Made by a program: the position numbers and the translations under genes. A DNA stretch of 64,000 nt from Haloarcula taiwanensis (GTDB lineage Archaea; Halobacteriota; Halobacteria; Halobacteriales; Haloarculaceae): positions 248,001-312,000 of the forward strand of contig CP019155.1 in NCBI GenBank assembly GCA_002844335.1, given 5' to 3'. Below the pieces are notes generated by a model. The model did no database searches and had not been told where the DNA came from. It was given only the letters and a program-made list of their open reading frames with translations. Numbering within the stretch: the first letter of the stretch is position 1; every line of letters starts with the position of its first letter. Below are positions 1 to 8,989 of this stretch, piece by piece.

Positions 1-414
1 GAGCATATCCGGCTGAAAGCGGACGCCCTCCTCGTTACTCCAGGCGACGACCTCTAGCGGGCGTTCGGTCGTCACCCCGGCGTCGTTGAACGCCTCAATG
101 ACTTCCAGTCCACCGAGGACGCCGATAACGCCGTCGTACCGCCCGCCGCTGTACTGGCTATCGATGTGCGACCCGAACAGGACCGGCGCGGCGTCCTCCA
201 CCGCTCCGTCCCGCCGACCGAAGATGTTGCCCATCGTGTCGATACGGACCTCCAGCCCGGCCTCGCGGAACCACTCGACCAGCGTGTCCCGGGCCGCCTT
301 GTTCTCGTCGGACAGGCTCGGCCTGTTCACGCCGCCTCGTTCCGTCGCGCCGATCTCGTTGAACGTATCGAAGCGCCGTCTGAACCGCTCGCTGTCGAGA
401 CTGACCGATGGCAT
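1..414 (-). CDS. M20 amidohydrolase, AllC/HyuC type (N-terminal part)
   Basis: This is the N-terminal 138 residues of a zinc amidohydrolase of the N-carbamoyl-L-amino-acid hydrolase / allantoate amidohydrolase family; the rest lies beyond the window edge. Visible family signatures are GSHIDSQYSGGRYDG (metal ligands H83 and D94) and EVVAWSNEEGVRF (catalytic and metal-binding E128/E129). Such enzymes hydrolyse N-carbamoyl or ureido groups in hydantoin and purine breakdown. The start is the ATG read from 414. It is divergent from the D-aminoacylase-type gene at 564, leaving a 149-bp shared promoter region. The nearby allantoinase-like and SsnA-like genes suggest a ureide or purine substrate, but allantoate and carbamoyl amino acids cannot be told apart from this fragment. 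Confidence 0.85.
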   Translation of the reverse strand, partial: MPSVSLDSERFRRRFDTFNEIGATERGGVNRPSLSDENKAARDTLVEWFREAGLEVRIDTMGNIFGRRDGAVEDAAPVLFGSHIDSQYSGGRYDGVIGVLGGLEVIEAFNDAGVTTERPLEVVAWSNEEGVRFQPDML

Positions 415-563
415 TGGGTAGCTGTTCCGCGGTGTCGTCTTGAAGATTGCGTCGGGGTGGTGCCACACAGATTGACAGACGCAGTGTGGCACGCGCTCGC
501 CCGCTGTGACACACGGTCGGGACCACCGAAAGAGCCAAACGACCGTTCCGCGAGTCGGCAGAC

Positions 564-2276
564 ATGACCGAGCCGAGTGTCGCGTCTATCGCGTTTCGAG
601 ACGCGCGGGTGCTGGACGGGAGCGGTCGCCCTCCGTTCACTGCGAGCGTGCGTGTCGCCGACGGTCGAATCGACGCTATCAGCGACGCCCCGCTGGACGC
701 CGACCGCGTCGTTGACCTCAACGGGTTGTATCTCGCGCCGGGGTTCATCGACATGCACGCGCATTCGGAACTGCGGCTGTTCGGACGTCCCGGGGCAAAG
801 GAGAAACTGACACAGGGGATCACGACGGAAGTCCTCGGCCAAGACGGTGTCAGTGTCGCGCCGGTGCCGCCGAACCTCACCGACGAGTGGGCGGAACGGG
901 TCAAGTCACTTGACGGCACGCTGGGCGAAACGTGGCCGTGGCACACCGTTTCCGGCTACCTCGAAGCGCTTGAATCCGCCGAACCAGCCGTCAACTGTGC
1001 GTACTACGCCCCACACGGCAACATCCGGTCGATGCTGGCCGGATTCGAGGACCGCCCACTTAGCGGTGAACACGTTGTCGCCGCCGGGCCAGTCACCGGT
1101 CACCGGCTGGATAGACCAAAATCGGACCACGACACAGCGCCCGGTGAACTCGACGCGATTCGACAGGAGCTCGAAGTTGCGCTGGAAGAGGGCGCGTTCG
1201 GTATGTCCAAAGGGATGATATACCCGCCGAGTTCCTACGCTCGTGACGACGAACTGGTGGCGCTGGCGGACACTCTCGCCAAGCGTGACTCGTTTATGAT
1301 CTCACACGTCTGGAACGAGACGGACCGCGTAGTCGAGTCCATCGACCGGTATCTGGACATCTGCCGACGCGGCGGCTGTCACGCCCACGTCTCCCATCTC
1401 AAGGTCGGCGGCCAGCAGAACTGGGGGAATTCAGAGGCTGTCCTCGACCTGTTCGACGATGCCGTTGCCCGTGGCCAGCGGGTCACCTTCGACCAGTACC
1501 CCTACACGGCCGGATCGACGATGCTCACTGCGCTGTTGCCGCCGTGGGCGCGACAGGGTGACTCGGAGGCCATCCGTCACCGTCTCAACTCCGCAGCAGT
1601 TCGGGACCGCATCGCCGCCGACATCTCTCAGCCGGGCGACTGGGAGAACCTCGCGTACGCCGCCGGCTCGTGGGATAACATCCTCATTACGCGGACGGGA
1701 AGCGGGCGCTATCAGGGTGAAACCATTGCGGACATCGCCGCGGAGGTCGACAGCGAACCGGTCGACGCGATGTGTGACCTGCTTGTCGCGGAAGAGTTGG
1801 ACGTGACGATGGCGGACTTCGTGATGGCCGAGGAAGACATCGAGCGGTTCCTCGCCGACGACCGCGGCACGTTCTGCACCGACGGCATCTTCGGCGGGAA
1901 ACCCCACCCGCGGGCCATCGGAGCGTTCGGCCGCATCCTCGAACGCTACGTCCGAGAGCGGGACGTGCTCTCGCCGGCACTGATGGCCCGCAAGGCCGCA
2001 GGCAACCCCGCCGACATCCTTGGTCTCAGGGACCGCGGCTACGTCCGCGAGGGATACGTCGCGGACCTCGTGGCCTTCGACCCCGATTCCGTGTCCGCGA
2101 ACGCCACCTACGAGGAGCCGTTCCAGTACACCGACGGGATGGAGTACGTCCTCGTCGGCGGCGAAATCGCCGTCCGGGACGGCGAGCAGACCGGCGCTCG
2201 CAACGGCGCGGTGCTTCGCTCCTACGAGGAGTGGGGCGGTGGGACCCGTCCCGAACTCGACCGCGCCGACGAATAG
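564..2276 (+). CDS. D-aminoacylase / N-acyl-D-amino-acid deacylase family amidohydrolase
   Basis: A 570-residue amidohydrolase-superfamily protein of the COG3653 type, which removes acyl (or related) groups from D-amino acids. The metal-binding HxH lies in DMHAHSE (H65, H67), a further ligand region is HVSHLK, and a late SDG/HPR-like segment reads TDGIFGGKPHPR. The N-terminal beta-sandwich (FRDARVLDGSG) and C-terminal VREGYVADLVAFDPD segment complete the fold. Length is normal for the family (about 500-570). It is divergent from the M20 hydrolase and sits in a cluster of hydrolases acting on cyclic or acylated nitrogen compounds, so the true substrate may be a ureide rather than an N-acyl-D-amino acid. 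Confidence 0.85.
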   Translation: MTEPSVASIAFRDARVLDGSGRPPFTASVRVADGRIDAISDAPLDADRVVDLNGLYLAPGFIDMHAHSELRLFGRPGAKEKLTQGITTEVLGQDGVSVAPVPPNLTDEWAERVKSLDGTLGETWPWHTVSGYLEALESAEPAVNCAYYAPHGNIRSMLAGFEDRPLSGEHVVAAGPVTGHRLDRPKSDHDTAPGELDAIRQELEVALEEGAFGMSKGMIYPPSSYARDDELVALADTLAKRDSFMISHVWNETDRVVESIDRYLDICRRGGCHAHVSHLKVGGQQNWGNSEAVLDLFDDAVARGQRVTFDQYPYTAGSTMLTALLPPWARQGDSEAIRHRLNSAAVRDRIAADISQPGDWENLAYAAGSWDNILITRTGSGRYQGETIADIAAEVDSEPVDAMCDLLVAEELDVTMADFVMAEEDIERFLADDRGTFCTDGIFGGKPHPRAIGAFGRILERYVRERDVLSPALMARKAAGNPADILGLRDRGYVREGYVADLVAFDPDSVSANATYEEPFQYTDGMEYVLVGGEIAVRDGEQTGARNGAVLRSYEEWGGGTRPELDRADE

Positions 2277-2361
2277 CTGACTGACACGCTCTGCGCGCTG
2301 GTCGGTAGCTTCTCGGTCCGTGACGACGCGAAGCGAAAACCGAACCGCGAACCGGACCGCG

Positions 2362-3480
2362 CTACTCCGGCACTTCGGCGTCGACGGCGTCGACGAAACT
2401 GTTCATCTCCTGGAAGAGGAACTCGTCGCTCTCGCCCTCGAACGGCGAGCCGGCCCAGACGTCGAGGTCGCCGTTGACGATCTTCTCTTCCGTTTCCGCG
2501 ACGGTGTCTTTGACCTCCTGCGGGACCGCCGGACCCCACTCGTCGAGCGCAGGGAGGTTCGTCTCCATGCCGCCCCAGAAGGCGTCGGATTCCCAAGTCC
2601 CGTCCCGGACCGCGGAGATGGTCGGGTCGTAGACCTCTTCCCAGTTCCAGACCGGCGAAATGAGGTAGTTGTCGCCGCCGAACTCCCCCATCGGCGCGTT
2701 GTAGCCCGAGGCCCACACGTCCGCCTCGTTTGCGGCCCTGACCGGGGCGGGGGAGTCCTGCTCCTGTGAGATAACGTCACAGCCCTCGTCGATGAGTGAG
2801 TTGGCGGCCTGTTTCGAGGTCTGTGGGTCGAACCACGCGTTGACCCACCGAATCTTGAACGTCGCGTCCGGGTTCACCGACCGCGCACCGAGCGCCATCG
2901 CATTGATAGAACGGATGACTTCGGGAATCGGGAACGCGGCGACGTAGCCGATGGTGTTGTTTTCGGTCACCATCCCGGCGGCTTGCCCGGCGAGATACCG
3001 AGGTTGGTAGATCCGACCCATGTACCGCCCCATGTTCTCCCGGGTTCGATAGCCGGTCGCGTGCTCGAAGTAGGTGTCGGGATACTGTTCCGCAATGTTG
3101 AACATCGGGTCCTGGTAGCCAAACGTCGTCCCGAAGACGATGTCGGCGTCGCCCTGCGCGTATTGCTCGAACACGCGTTCCGAATCTTCCGGCGCGACAG
3201 CCTCGGTGTACTCGGTTTCCAGCCAGTCGTACTTTTCATCAACCGCCTTCCGGCCCTCGTCGTGGGCCCAGGACCACCCGAGGTCGCCCACCTCTGAGAT
3301 GTACACCCACGCGGCGGTGACGGAGTCCGACCCGGAGCCTCCATCGCCGCCGGTCGCTGTCCCGTCAGTCGTCTCACTGTCGCCGCTCCCGCCACTACAG
3401 CCGGCTAGTGCGGTTGCTCCTGTTGCCCCAAGCGCGCCCAGGATCTCCCGCCGCGATATCGTTCGGTTGGTATTCACCAT
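2362..3480 (-). CDS. BMP-family substrate-binding lipoprotein (first copy)
   Basis: A 372-residue extracellular solute-binding protein of the BMP/Med/PnrA family, which usually delivers nucleosides or nucleobases to an ABC importer. The N-terminus has a twin-arginine motif (SRRE) and lipobox LAGC, followed by a Ser/Gly/Thr/Asp-rich linker, so it should be Tat-exported and lipid-anchored. The conserved segment GDLGWSWAHDEGRKA follows. A TATA-like cgtttaag lies about 35 bp before the start. It is closely similar to the protein at 3675-4826. The cognate permease and ATPase genes are encoded on the opposite strand from 5135. Confidence 0.88.
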   Translation of the reverse strand: MVNTNRTISRREILGALGATGATALAGCSGGSGDSETTDGTATGGDGGSGSDSVTAAWVYISEVGDLGWSWAHDEGRKAVDEKYDWLETEYTEAVAPEDSERVFEQYAQGDADIVFGTTFGYQDPMFNIAEQYPDTYFEHATGYRTRENMGRYMGRIYQPRYLAGQAAGMVTENNTIGYVAAFPIPEVIRSINAMALGARSVNPDATFKIRWVNAWFDPQTSKQAANSLIDEGCDVISQEQDSPAPVRAANEADVWASGYNAPMGEFGGDNYLISPVWNWEEVYDPTISAVRDGTWESDAFWGGMETNLPALDEWGPAVPQEVKDTVAETEEKIVNGDLDVWAGSPFEGESDEFLFQEMNSFVDAVDAEVPE

Positions 3481-3674
3481 TACTGAACTGGGTAGAGGTA
3501 GCGGAAACTCCTACTTAAACGATACCATTCTTGACCTTGCAGCGAACGAATAGATCTGGTTACAGTTGGACAAAATATCATACAATCCAGAATAGTCCTA
3601 CGAACGTGGTTATATGTGCCTGCGGACCACAGTAATACCCAAGCGATTACCACAGCCCGAAACCGGTGTCGGGA

Positions 3675-4826
3675 TCAGTTCGGGACCTCACCCTCGACGG
3701 CGTCGACGTAGCTACTCATCTCCTGGAAGAGGAACTCGTCGCTCTCGCCTTCGAACGCCGAACCGGCCCAGATGTCCAGCTCGCCGTCGAGTATCGCTGA
3801 CCGTGACTCCGAGACGGTATCTTTCGTTTCCTGGGGCACTTCTGGCCCCCAGTCGTCCAGACTACAGATGCCTGACTCGATGCCTTCCCAGTACGCATCG
3901 GATTCCCAGGTCCCGTCCCTGACAGACTCGATAGTCGGACCGTAGAACTCCTCCCAGTGCCAGATCGGGGAGGTGAGATAGTTCTCGCCGGCGATGTCGC
4001 CCATCGGAGCGTCGTAGCCGGTCGCCCAGATACCTGCATCGGAGGCCGCTCTGAGCGCTGCGGGGGAGTCCTGATGCTGGGCCATTACGTCGACGTCTTC
4101 GTCCAGCAGGGCGTTCGCCGCCTCGCTCTCTGTCGGCGGGTCGAACCAGGAGTTCGTCCATCTGACTTTCAGCGTCGCGCTGTCGTTGACAGACGCGGCC
4201 CCGAGCGCGTAGGCGTTGATTCCACGGATGACCTCCGGGATCGGGAATGCCGCCACGTATCCCAGCGTGTCTGTCTCGGTTACGGTCCCTGCTGCCTGCC
4301 CGGCGAGATACCGGGGCTGATAGATCCGGCCCATGTACCGTCCCATGTTCTCCATCGTCAGGTAGCCGGTGTTGTGTTCGAAATAGGTGTCGGAGTATCG
4401 CTCCGCCACGGACGCCATCGGGTCCTGATACTCGAACGTACAGCCGAAGATGATATCGGCAGTACCCTGCGCGTACTGCTCGAACACCCGCTCGGAATCA
4501 GCGGGGGCAACAGCCTCGGTGTACTCGGTCTCTAACCAGTCGTACTCTGCTGCGACTGCCTTCCGACCCTCGTTGTGGGCCCAGGACCACCCGAGGTCGC
4601 CGACCTCGGAATTGTACACCCACGCGGCGGTGACCGAATCCATGTCGTCACTGCTGGTCGCGGTCCCCGCAGCGGCTCCCCCGTCGGCGGTGCCGGTCCC
4701 GCCCCCGCTGTCGCCGCCATCGCCGCCATCACCGCCACCGCTGCAACCGGCCAGCCCGGTAATTCCTGCTGCCCCAAGCGCTGCCAGTAACTCTCGTCTC
4801 GATCTAGTGTGGCTCTTGTCAACCAT
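3675..4826 (-). CDS. BMP-family substrate-binding lipoprotein (second copy)
   Basis: A 383-residue paralogue of the neighbouring binding protein, sharing long blocks such as YTEAVAP-DSERVFEQYAQG, GRYMGRIYQPRYLAGQAAG and GYVAAFPIPEVIR. It has a Tat-type N-terminus (SRRELLAALG) with lipobox LAGC and a glycine-rich linker. A tttaag TATA-like element about 35 bp upstream matches that of the first copy. The gene is divergent from the ABC ATPase at 5135. Having two binding proteins for one importer suggests either two substrates or two affinity states; the sequence alone does not say which. Confidence 0.88.
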   Translation of the reverse strand: MVDKSHTRSRRELLAALGAAGITGLAGCSGGGDGGDGGDSGGGTGTADGGAAAGTATSSDDMDSVTAAWVYNSEVGDLGWSWAHNEGRKAVAAEYDWLETEYTEAVAPADSERVFEQYAQGTADIIFGCTFEYQDPMASVAERYSDTYFEHNTGYLTMENMGRYMGRIYQPRYLAGQAAGTVTETDTLGYVAAFPIPEVIRGINAYALGAASVNDSATLKVRWTNSWFDPPTESEAANALLDEDVDVMAQHQDSPAALRAASDAGIWATGYDAPMGDIAGENYLTSPIWHWEEFYGPTIESVRDGTWESDAYWEGIESGICSLDDWGPEVPQETKDTVSESRSAILDGELDIWAGSAFEGESDEFLFQEMSSYVDAVEGEVPN

Positions 4827-5134
4827 TGACTAATCGGGTAGCCATTGCAGAATCAGTGACTTAAATTGTTCCGTTCACGCAGCTTTCGCTACCCTACTAT
4901 CCAGATATCTGCTGTAGAACTGGACTAATATAGCTATATCTGGCAACTATCTGGATTATATGTCAATACTATTGTCTGCGTCGACAAACGCAACCCAGAT
5001 CGACAACAGTCGCTAGCACACAACAACTGATACTTGGCAAATGTCCGGCATTTCACGGTCTGGACGGCGAATATAGCTACCTTTGGAAACAATTATGCCA
5101 CTACATTGTTGATACCCGCCCAAGACCAGAGAGC
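4827..5134. promoter_or_regulatory. Divergent intergenic region between binding protein and ABC importer
   Basis: This 308-bp AT-rich gap contains no convincing gene. It holds the promoter of the second binding protein (tttaag near 4860, read on minus) and that of the importer operon. Short symmetric elements cluster here: CAGATATCTG (4902-4911) and ATATAGCTATAT (4928-4939). There are repeated TATCTGG units near 4937 and 4949, and a second AATATAGCTA at 5070-5079. They are candidate operators for a regulator of the uptake system; this is inferred from symmetry alone. Confidence 0.45.
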
Positions 5135-6799
5135 ATGTCCGAACACACCACGCTCAGGATGGAGGGGATTCTGAAGGAGTTCCCCGGGGTCGTCGCCAAC
5201 GACCACGTCAACCTCTCCGTCGAGCGCGGAGAAATTCACGGCCTCCTCGGCGAAAACGGTGCGGGAAAAAGTACACTGATGAAGATTCTGTACGGGCTCT
5301 ACTCGCAGGATGACGGCGACATCTACCTTGACGGCGAGCGACTCGACCTGGAGTCGCCACAGGACGCCATCGACGCCGGGATTGGGATGGTCCACCAGCA
5401 TTTCATGCTGATACCACGTCTCACAGTCGCCGAGAACGTCGTGCTCGGTGAACGTGAACCGGCCACAGCGTTCCGCAGCGATGCGGAGGACAGCTGGCTT
5501 CCGGCGGCAGTTCGAAACAACAGTCTCGTCCAAGCGCTTGCCGGGCAGTTTTCGTTAGGCCTCGACGTGCCCGAACAACGGATTCAGGAGTTAGCGGACC
5601 AGTACGGGTTCGATATCGACGTGAGCGCAAAGATTTGGGAGCTCGATGTCGGCCAGCAACAGCGCGTCGAGATACTCAAAGCGCTGTACCGTGATGTCGA
5701 CCTCTTGATTCTCGACGAACCGACGGCGGTCCTCACACCGACGGAAGCCGAGCGGCTCTTCGACTCGCTCGAACGCCTGACCGACGAAGGACTCTCGATA
5801 ATCTTCATTACCCACAAGCTCACCGAGGTCGACGCTATCGTCGACCGGGTAACGGTGCTCCGAGAGGGGCAAAACGTCGGGACCGCCGAGGTGTCGTCAG
5901 TCTCCCGGGCGGACCTCGCGGAGATGATGGTCGGCCGTGAAGTCCTGTTCGAAATAGACAGGGAAGCGGTCGACCTCGGTGAGCCGGTCCTTCGCGCACG
6001 CGGGGTCAAGGCCACTGATAACCGAAATATCGAAGCTCTTTCCGGCGTCGACCTGACGGTTCGACAGGGCGAAATCGTCGGTATCGCGGGCGTAAGCGGC
6101 AACGGCCAGAAAGAACTCGCTGAGGTCATGGCTGGTATCCGTGACGTGACAGCCGGCGAGATACTGGTCAACGGCGAAGATATCACCGGCGCGAAACCGA
6201 AGACGTTCGTCGACAGCGGCGTCTCGTTCGTCCCCGAGGACCGGCTCCAGTACGGCTGTGCTGAGGACCTCTCGGTGATGCACAACGCCACGATGAAGGA
6301 CTTCAGAGACGGCGGGTTCGGCGACTGGCCGTTCCTTGACTACGGGGCACTCCGTGACTACGCCGAAACGCTGGTCGATGAGTTCGATGTCAGAGGTGTC
6401 AGCGACGTGACCGAGACAAAGGCCGGCGACCTCTCCGGAGGGAACCTCCAGAAGCTAATCTTGGCGCGAGAAATCTACCGCGACCCGGACCTGCTCGTCG
6501 CCAACCAACCCACCCGTGGCGTCGACGTTGGGGCAATCGAGTTCATCAGGGAAACGTTGCTTGAACAGCGGAAGGCAGGCACCGGTATTATCCTGCTTTC
6601 GGAGGACCTGGACGAAATATTTGACTTGAGCGACAGGATTCTCGTCGTCTACGAGGGTGAGTTCGTCTACGAGACGACACCGGCCGAGGCCGACCGGGAA
6701 CGGATCGGTCTGGAGATGACCGGCGGTGGTGGCGACGACGGAGGCGAAGTGGACACATCGCCGCCCTCGCCCGGAGTCACGCAGGGGAGTGAGAGCTGA
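5135..6799 (+). CDS. Nucleoside-type ABC importer, tandem ATPase
   Basis: A 554-residue ATPase with two fused nucleotide-binding domains, as in RbsA and the nucleoside importer ATPase NupA/YufO. The first half has a good Walker A (GENGAGKST) and Walker B (LLILDEPTAV), but its signature loop is altered (LDVGQQQR). The second half has a degenerate Walker A (GVSGNGQKEL) with an intact signature (LSGGNLQK) and a modified Walker B (ANQPTRGVD), the usual asymmetric arrangement of this class. About 40 extra residues (FRSDAEDSW onward) follow the Q-loop region of domain 1. It overlaps the next permease gene by one base (TGATG), so the three importer genes form an operon. Confidence 0.92.
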   Translation: MSEHTTLRMEGILKEFPGVVANDHVNLSVERGEIHGLLGENGAGKSTLMKILYGLYSQDDGDIYLDGERLDLESPQDAIDAGIGMVHQHFMLIPRLTVAENVVLGEREPATAFRSDAEDSWLPAAVRNNSLVQALAGQFSLGLDVPEQRIQELADQYGFDIDVSAKIWELDVGQQQRVEILKALYRDVDLLILDEPTAVLTPTEAERLFDSLERLTDEGLSIIFITHKLTEVDAIVDRVTVLREGQNVGTAEVSSVSRADLAEMMVGREVLFEIDREAVDLGEPVLRARGVKATDNRNIEALSGVDLTVRQGEIVGIAGVSGNGQKELAEVMAGIRDVTAGEILVNGEDITGAKPKTFVDSGVSFVPEDRLQYGCAEDLSVMHNATMKDFRDGGFGDWPFLDYGALRDYAETLVDEFDVRGVSDVTETKAGDLSGGNLQKLILAREIYRDPDLLVANQPTRGVDVGAIEFIRETLLEQRKAGTGIILLSEDLDEIFDLSDRILVVYEGEFVYETTPAEADRERIGLEMTGGGGDDGGEVDTSPPSPGVTQGSES

Positions 6800-7899
6800 T
6801 GAACGTCGCAGTAACCGTCGACGCGCGCGAAGACATTCCTGTCTGGCTGGCGTACGGGACGCCCGTGTTCACGGTTCTCGCCGCGCTGGCGGTCAGCGCC
6901 ATCGCGCTGGTCGTCCTCGACGTGAACCCTGTTGCGGCGTACGCGACGATGTTCGTCGACACGCTCGTGACCGAGTTCGGACTCACCGAGACGCTGACGA
7001 AGGCGGTACCGCTGATTCTCACTGGCCTGGCGGTGTATCTCCCGCTGAAGGCGGGCCTTTTCAACATCGGGGCTGAGGGACAGCTCGTCGCCGGTGCGCT
7101 TGCCGGGACGTGGATCGGGCTGAACGTCTCGCTCCCGGGGTTGGCACTGGTCCCGCTGATGTTCGTCGCCGCGGCCGTAGCCGGCGGTATCTGGGCTGGC
7201 ATCCCGGCGTACCTGCGTGCGAAGTGGGATGTCAACGAGATCATCACGTCGCTACTACTGACGTTCGTCGCCCTCGAACTCCAGAGCTACCTCCTCCGCG
7301 GGCCGATGCAGGGCGGCACCGGGAACTTTCCACAATCGGAGCGGTTCTCCGAGGCCGCGACGATTCCTGAACTGGTAAGCGGCGTCCATGCCGGCCTGCT
7401 CGTCGCCGTCTGTATGGTCGTGGTGACCTACGTCCTGATGACGCGAACGCGGCTCGGCTTCGAGATTACCTTCGTCGGCTCGAACCACGAGGCCGCCCGA
7501 CAGGCGGGGATGAGCAAGTTCTACGTGTATCTCTTCGTGTTCGTCGTCGGGGGCGCGTTCGCGGCCATGGGCGGCATCAGCGAAATTGCCGGTGCACAGG
7601 GGCGGTACCGTGCCGGGTTCGAACCCGGCTACGGCTTCACCGCCATCCCGATCGCCCTGCTCGGGCGCAACAGCGCGCTCAAGGTCTTGCTCGCCGGCCT
7701 GTTTTTCGCTGTGCTGTTCGTCGGCGGGTCGAGCATGGAGGTGGCCTTCGGCGTGCCCGCGGCGCTGGTCGAGATTATCCAGGCGCTCGTCATCCTCTTT
7801 CTGATCACTGCGGAGTTCTTCAAGAGCTATCGTGTCGGTATCGACATCAAACGCGGGCCAACAGAGACGCCTGCCCAGCCACAGCGAGGTGACGACTGA
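6799..7899 (+). CDS. Nucleoside-type ABC importer, permease 1 (YufP/NupP-like)
   Basis: A 366-residue multi-spanning permease of the BPD_transp_2 family. Typical segments are LKAGLFNIGAEGQLVAGA and the later GGAFAAMGGISEIAGAQGRY, with GYGFTAIPIALLGR near the end, all characteristic of the larger nucleoside-importer permease. It is translationally coupled on both sides (TGATG overlaps) with the ATPase and the second permease. With the two BMP-type binding proteins this makes a complete importer. Confidence 0.9.
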   Translation: MNVAVTVDAREDIPVWLAYGTPVFTVLAALAVSAIALVVLDVNPVAAYATMFVDTLVTEFGLTETLTKAVPLILTGLAVYLPLKAGLFNIGAEGQLVAGALAGTWIGLNVSLPGLALVPLMFVAAAVAGGIWAGIPAYLRAKWDVNEIITSLLLTFVALELQSYLLRGPMQGGTGNFPQSERFSEAATIPELVSGVHAGLLVAVCMVVVTYVLMTRTRLGFEITFVGSNHEAARQAGMSKFYVYLFVFVVGGAFAAMGGISEIAGAQGRYRAGFEPGYGFTAIPIALLGRNSALKVLLAGLFFAVLFVGGSSMEVAFGVPAALVEIIQALVILFLITAEFFKSYRVGIDIKRGPTETPAQPQRGDD

Positions 7900-8891
7900 T
7901 GGTGACGTTCATCGCCGGCCTGCTCGATGCGACCGTTCAGGCGGCGACCGTGCTCCTGCTGGCCGGGATGGGGGAACTCATCAGTGAGCGGGCGGGTGTC
8001 CTCAACCTCGGCGTCGAGGGGATGATGCTCGTCGGCGCGCTCGGCGGGTTCATCACGACCGTCCTCACTGGGAGCCACTGGCTCGGGTTCGGCGTCGGCA
8101 TCCTCCTGGGGATGGTGCTGGCGCTGGTGCATGCCTTCCTCTGTATCACGCTGAAGTCGAACCAGGTCATCAGCGGCGTCATGCTGACGCTCCTGGGGAC
8201 CGGTCTCACGACCTTCTTCGGGTCCGGCTGGGTCGAGGAGTCCATCGACGGCTTCCCGCAGATGACGTTCCCGCTCGTCGGGCAGTACCTCGTCGGCGTC
8301 CCGGTCGTCGGCGAGGCGCTCTTCCGGAGCACGGCGACGGACTACCTCGCACTCGGCCTGCTGGTCGTGGTCTGGTACTTCCTGCACCACTCGAACCTGG
8401 GGCTGGAGATGATAGCCGTCGGCGAGGACCCGGAGATGGCGGACACGATGGGCGTGTCCGTGTTCAGGCTGCGGTATCTCGCGGTGCTTATCGGTGGCGG
8501 GTTTGCTGGCGCGGCGGGCGCACACCTCTCGCTGGCCTTCTCGCAGCTCTGGGTCCCCGGCATGACCGCGGGCCGGGGCTGGATTGCCGTCGCACTGGTC
8601 ATCTTCGCCCAGTGGCGGCCCCGCCGGATGCTCGTGGGGGCGTACCTGTTCGGACTGCTCGACGCGTTGCGCATTCGCTCGCAGTCCATCTCGCTGACGC
8701 TGGGTCCTGACGCGCCGCTCGCCGGGGTCATCAACCCAATCGTCGAGTTCCTCATGACGCCACAGATCATGGGGACGTACCCCTACCTGGCGACGATTAT
8801 TGTGCTGGCCTACGCCGTCATCCGGACGAAAAGCGACCAGCTCGCGGTCCCGTCGGCGCTGTTGCAGTCCTATAGCCGCGAGACGGACTAA
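7899..8891 (+). CDS. Nucleoside-type ABC importer, permease 2 (YufQ/NupQ-like)
   Basis: A 330-residue permease paired with the preceding one. The hallmark LISERAGVLNLGVEGMMLVGA occurs near the N-terminus and GRGWIAVALVIFAQWRP near the C-terminus, both typical of the smaller BPD_transp_2 nucleoside permease. The start overlaps the previous stop by one base. It is the last gene of the ATPase-permease-permease operon; the following oxidoreductase has its own promoter. Confidence 0.9.
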   Translation: MVTFIAGLLDATVQAATVLLLAGMGELISERAGVLNLGVEGMMLVGALGGFITTVLTGSHWLGFGVGILLGMVLALVHAFLCITLKSNQVISGVMLTLLGTGLTTFFGSGWVEESIDGFPQMTFPLVGQYLVGVPVVGEALFRSTATDYLALGLLVVVWYFLHHSNLGLEMIAVGEDPEMADTMGVSVFRLRYLAVLIGGGFAGAAGAHLSLAFSQLWVPGMTAGRGWIAVALVIFAQWRPRRMLVGAYLFGLLDALRIRSQSISLTLGPDAPLAGVINPIVEFLMTPQIMGTYPYLATIIVLAYAVIRTKSDQLAVPSALLQSYSRETD

Positions 8892-8989
8892 CCGGTCCGC
8901 GACGCGCGCCAGTATCGGCGGCCACACCTTCCACAGACCGTGTGTGTGGCCAATCTATTTATCCATATTCGGAGAATTCAGCATGTCTC

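Noticed and set aside
7827-8927. A 366-codon minus-strand frame over the second ABC permease
   Set aside because: Arg/His/Asp-rich shadow frame; the permease on the plus strand has proper helices and family motifs.
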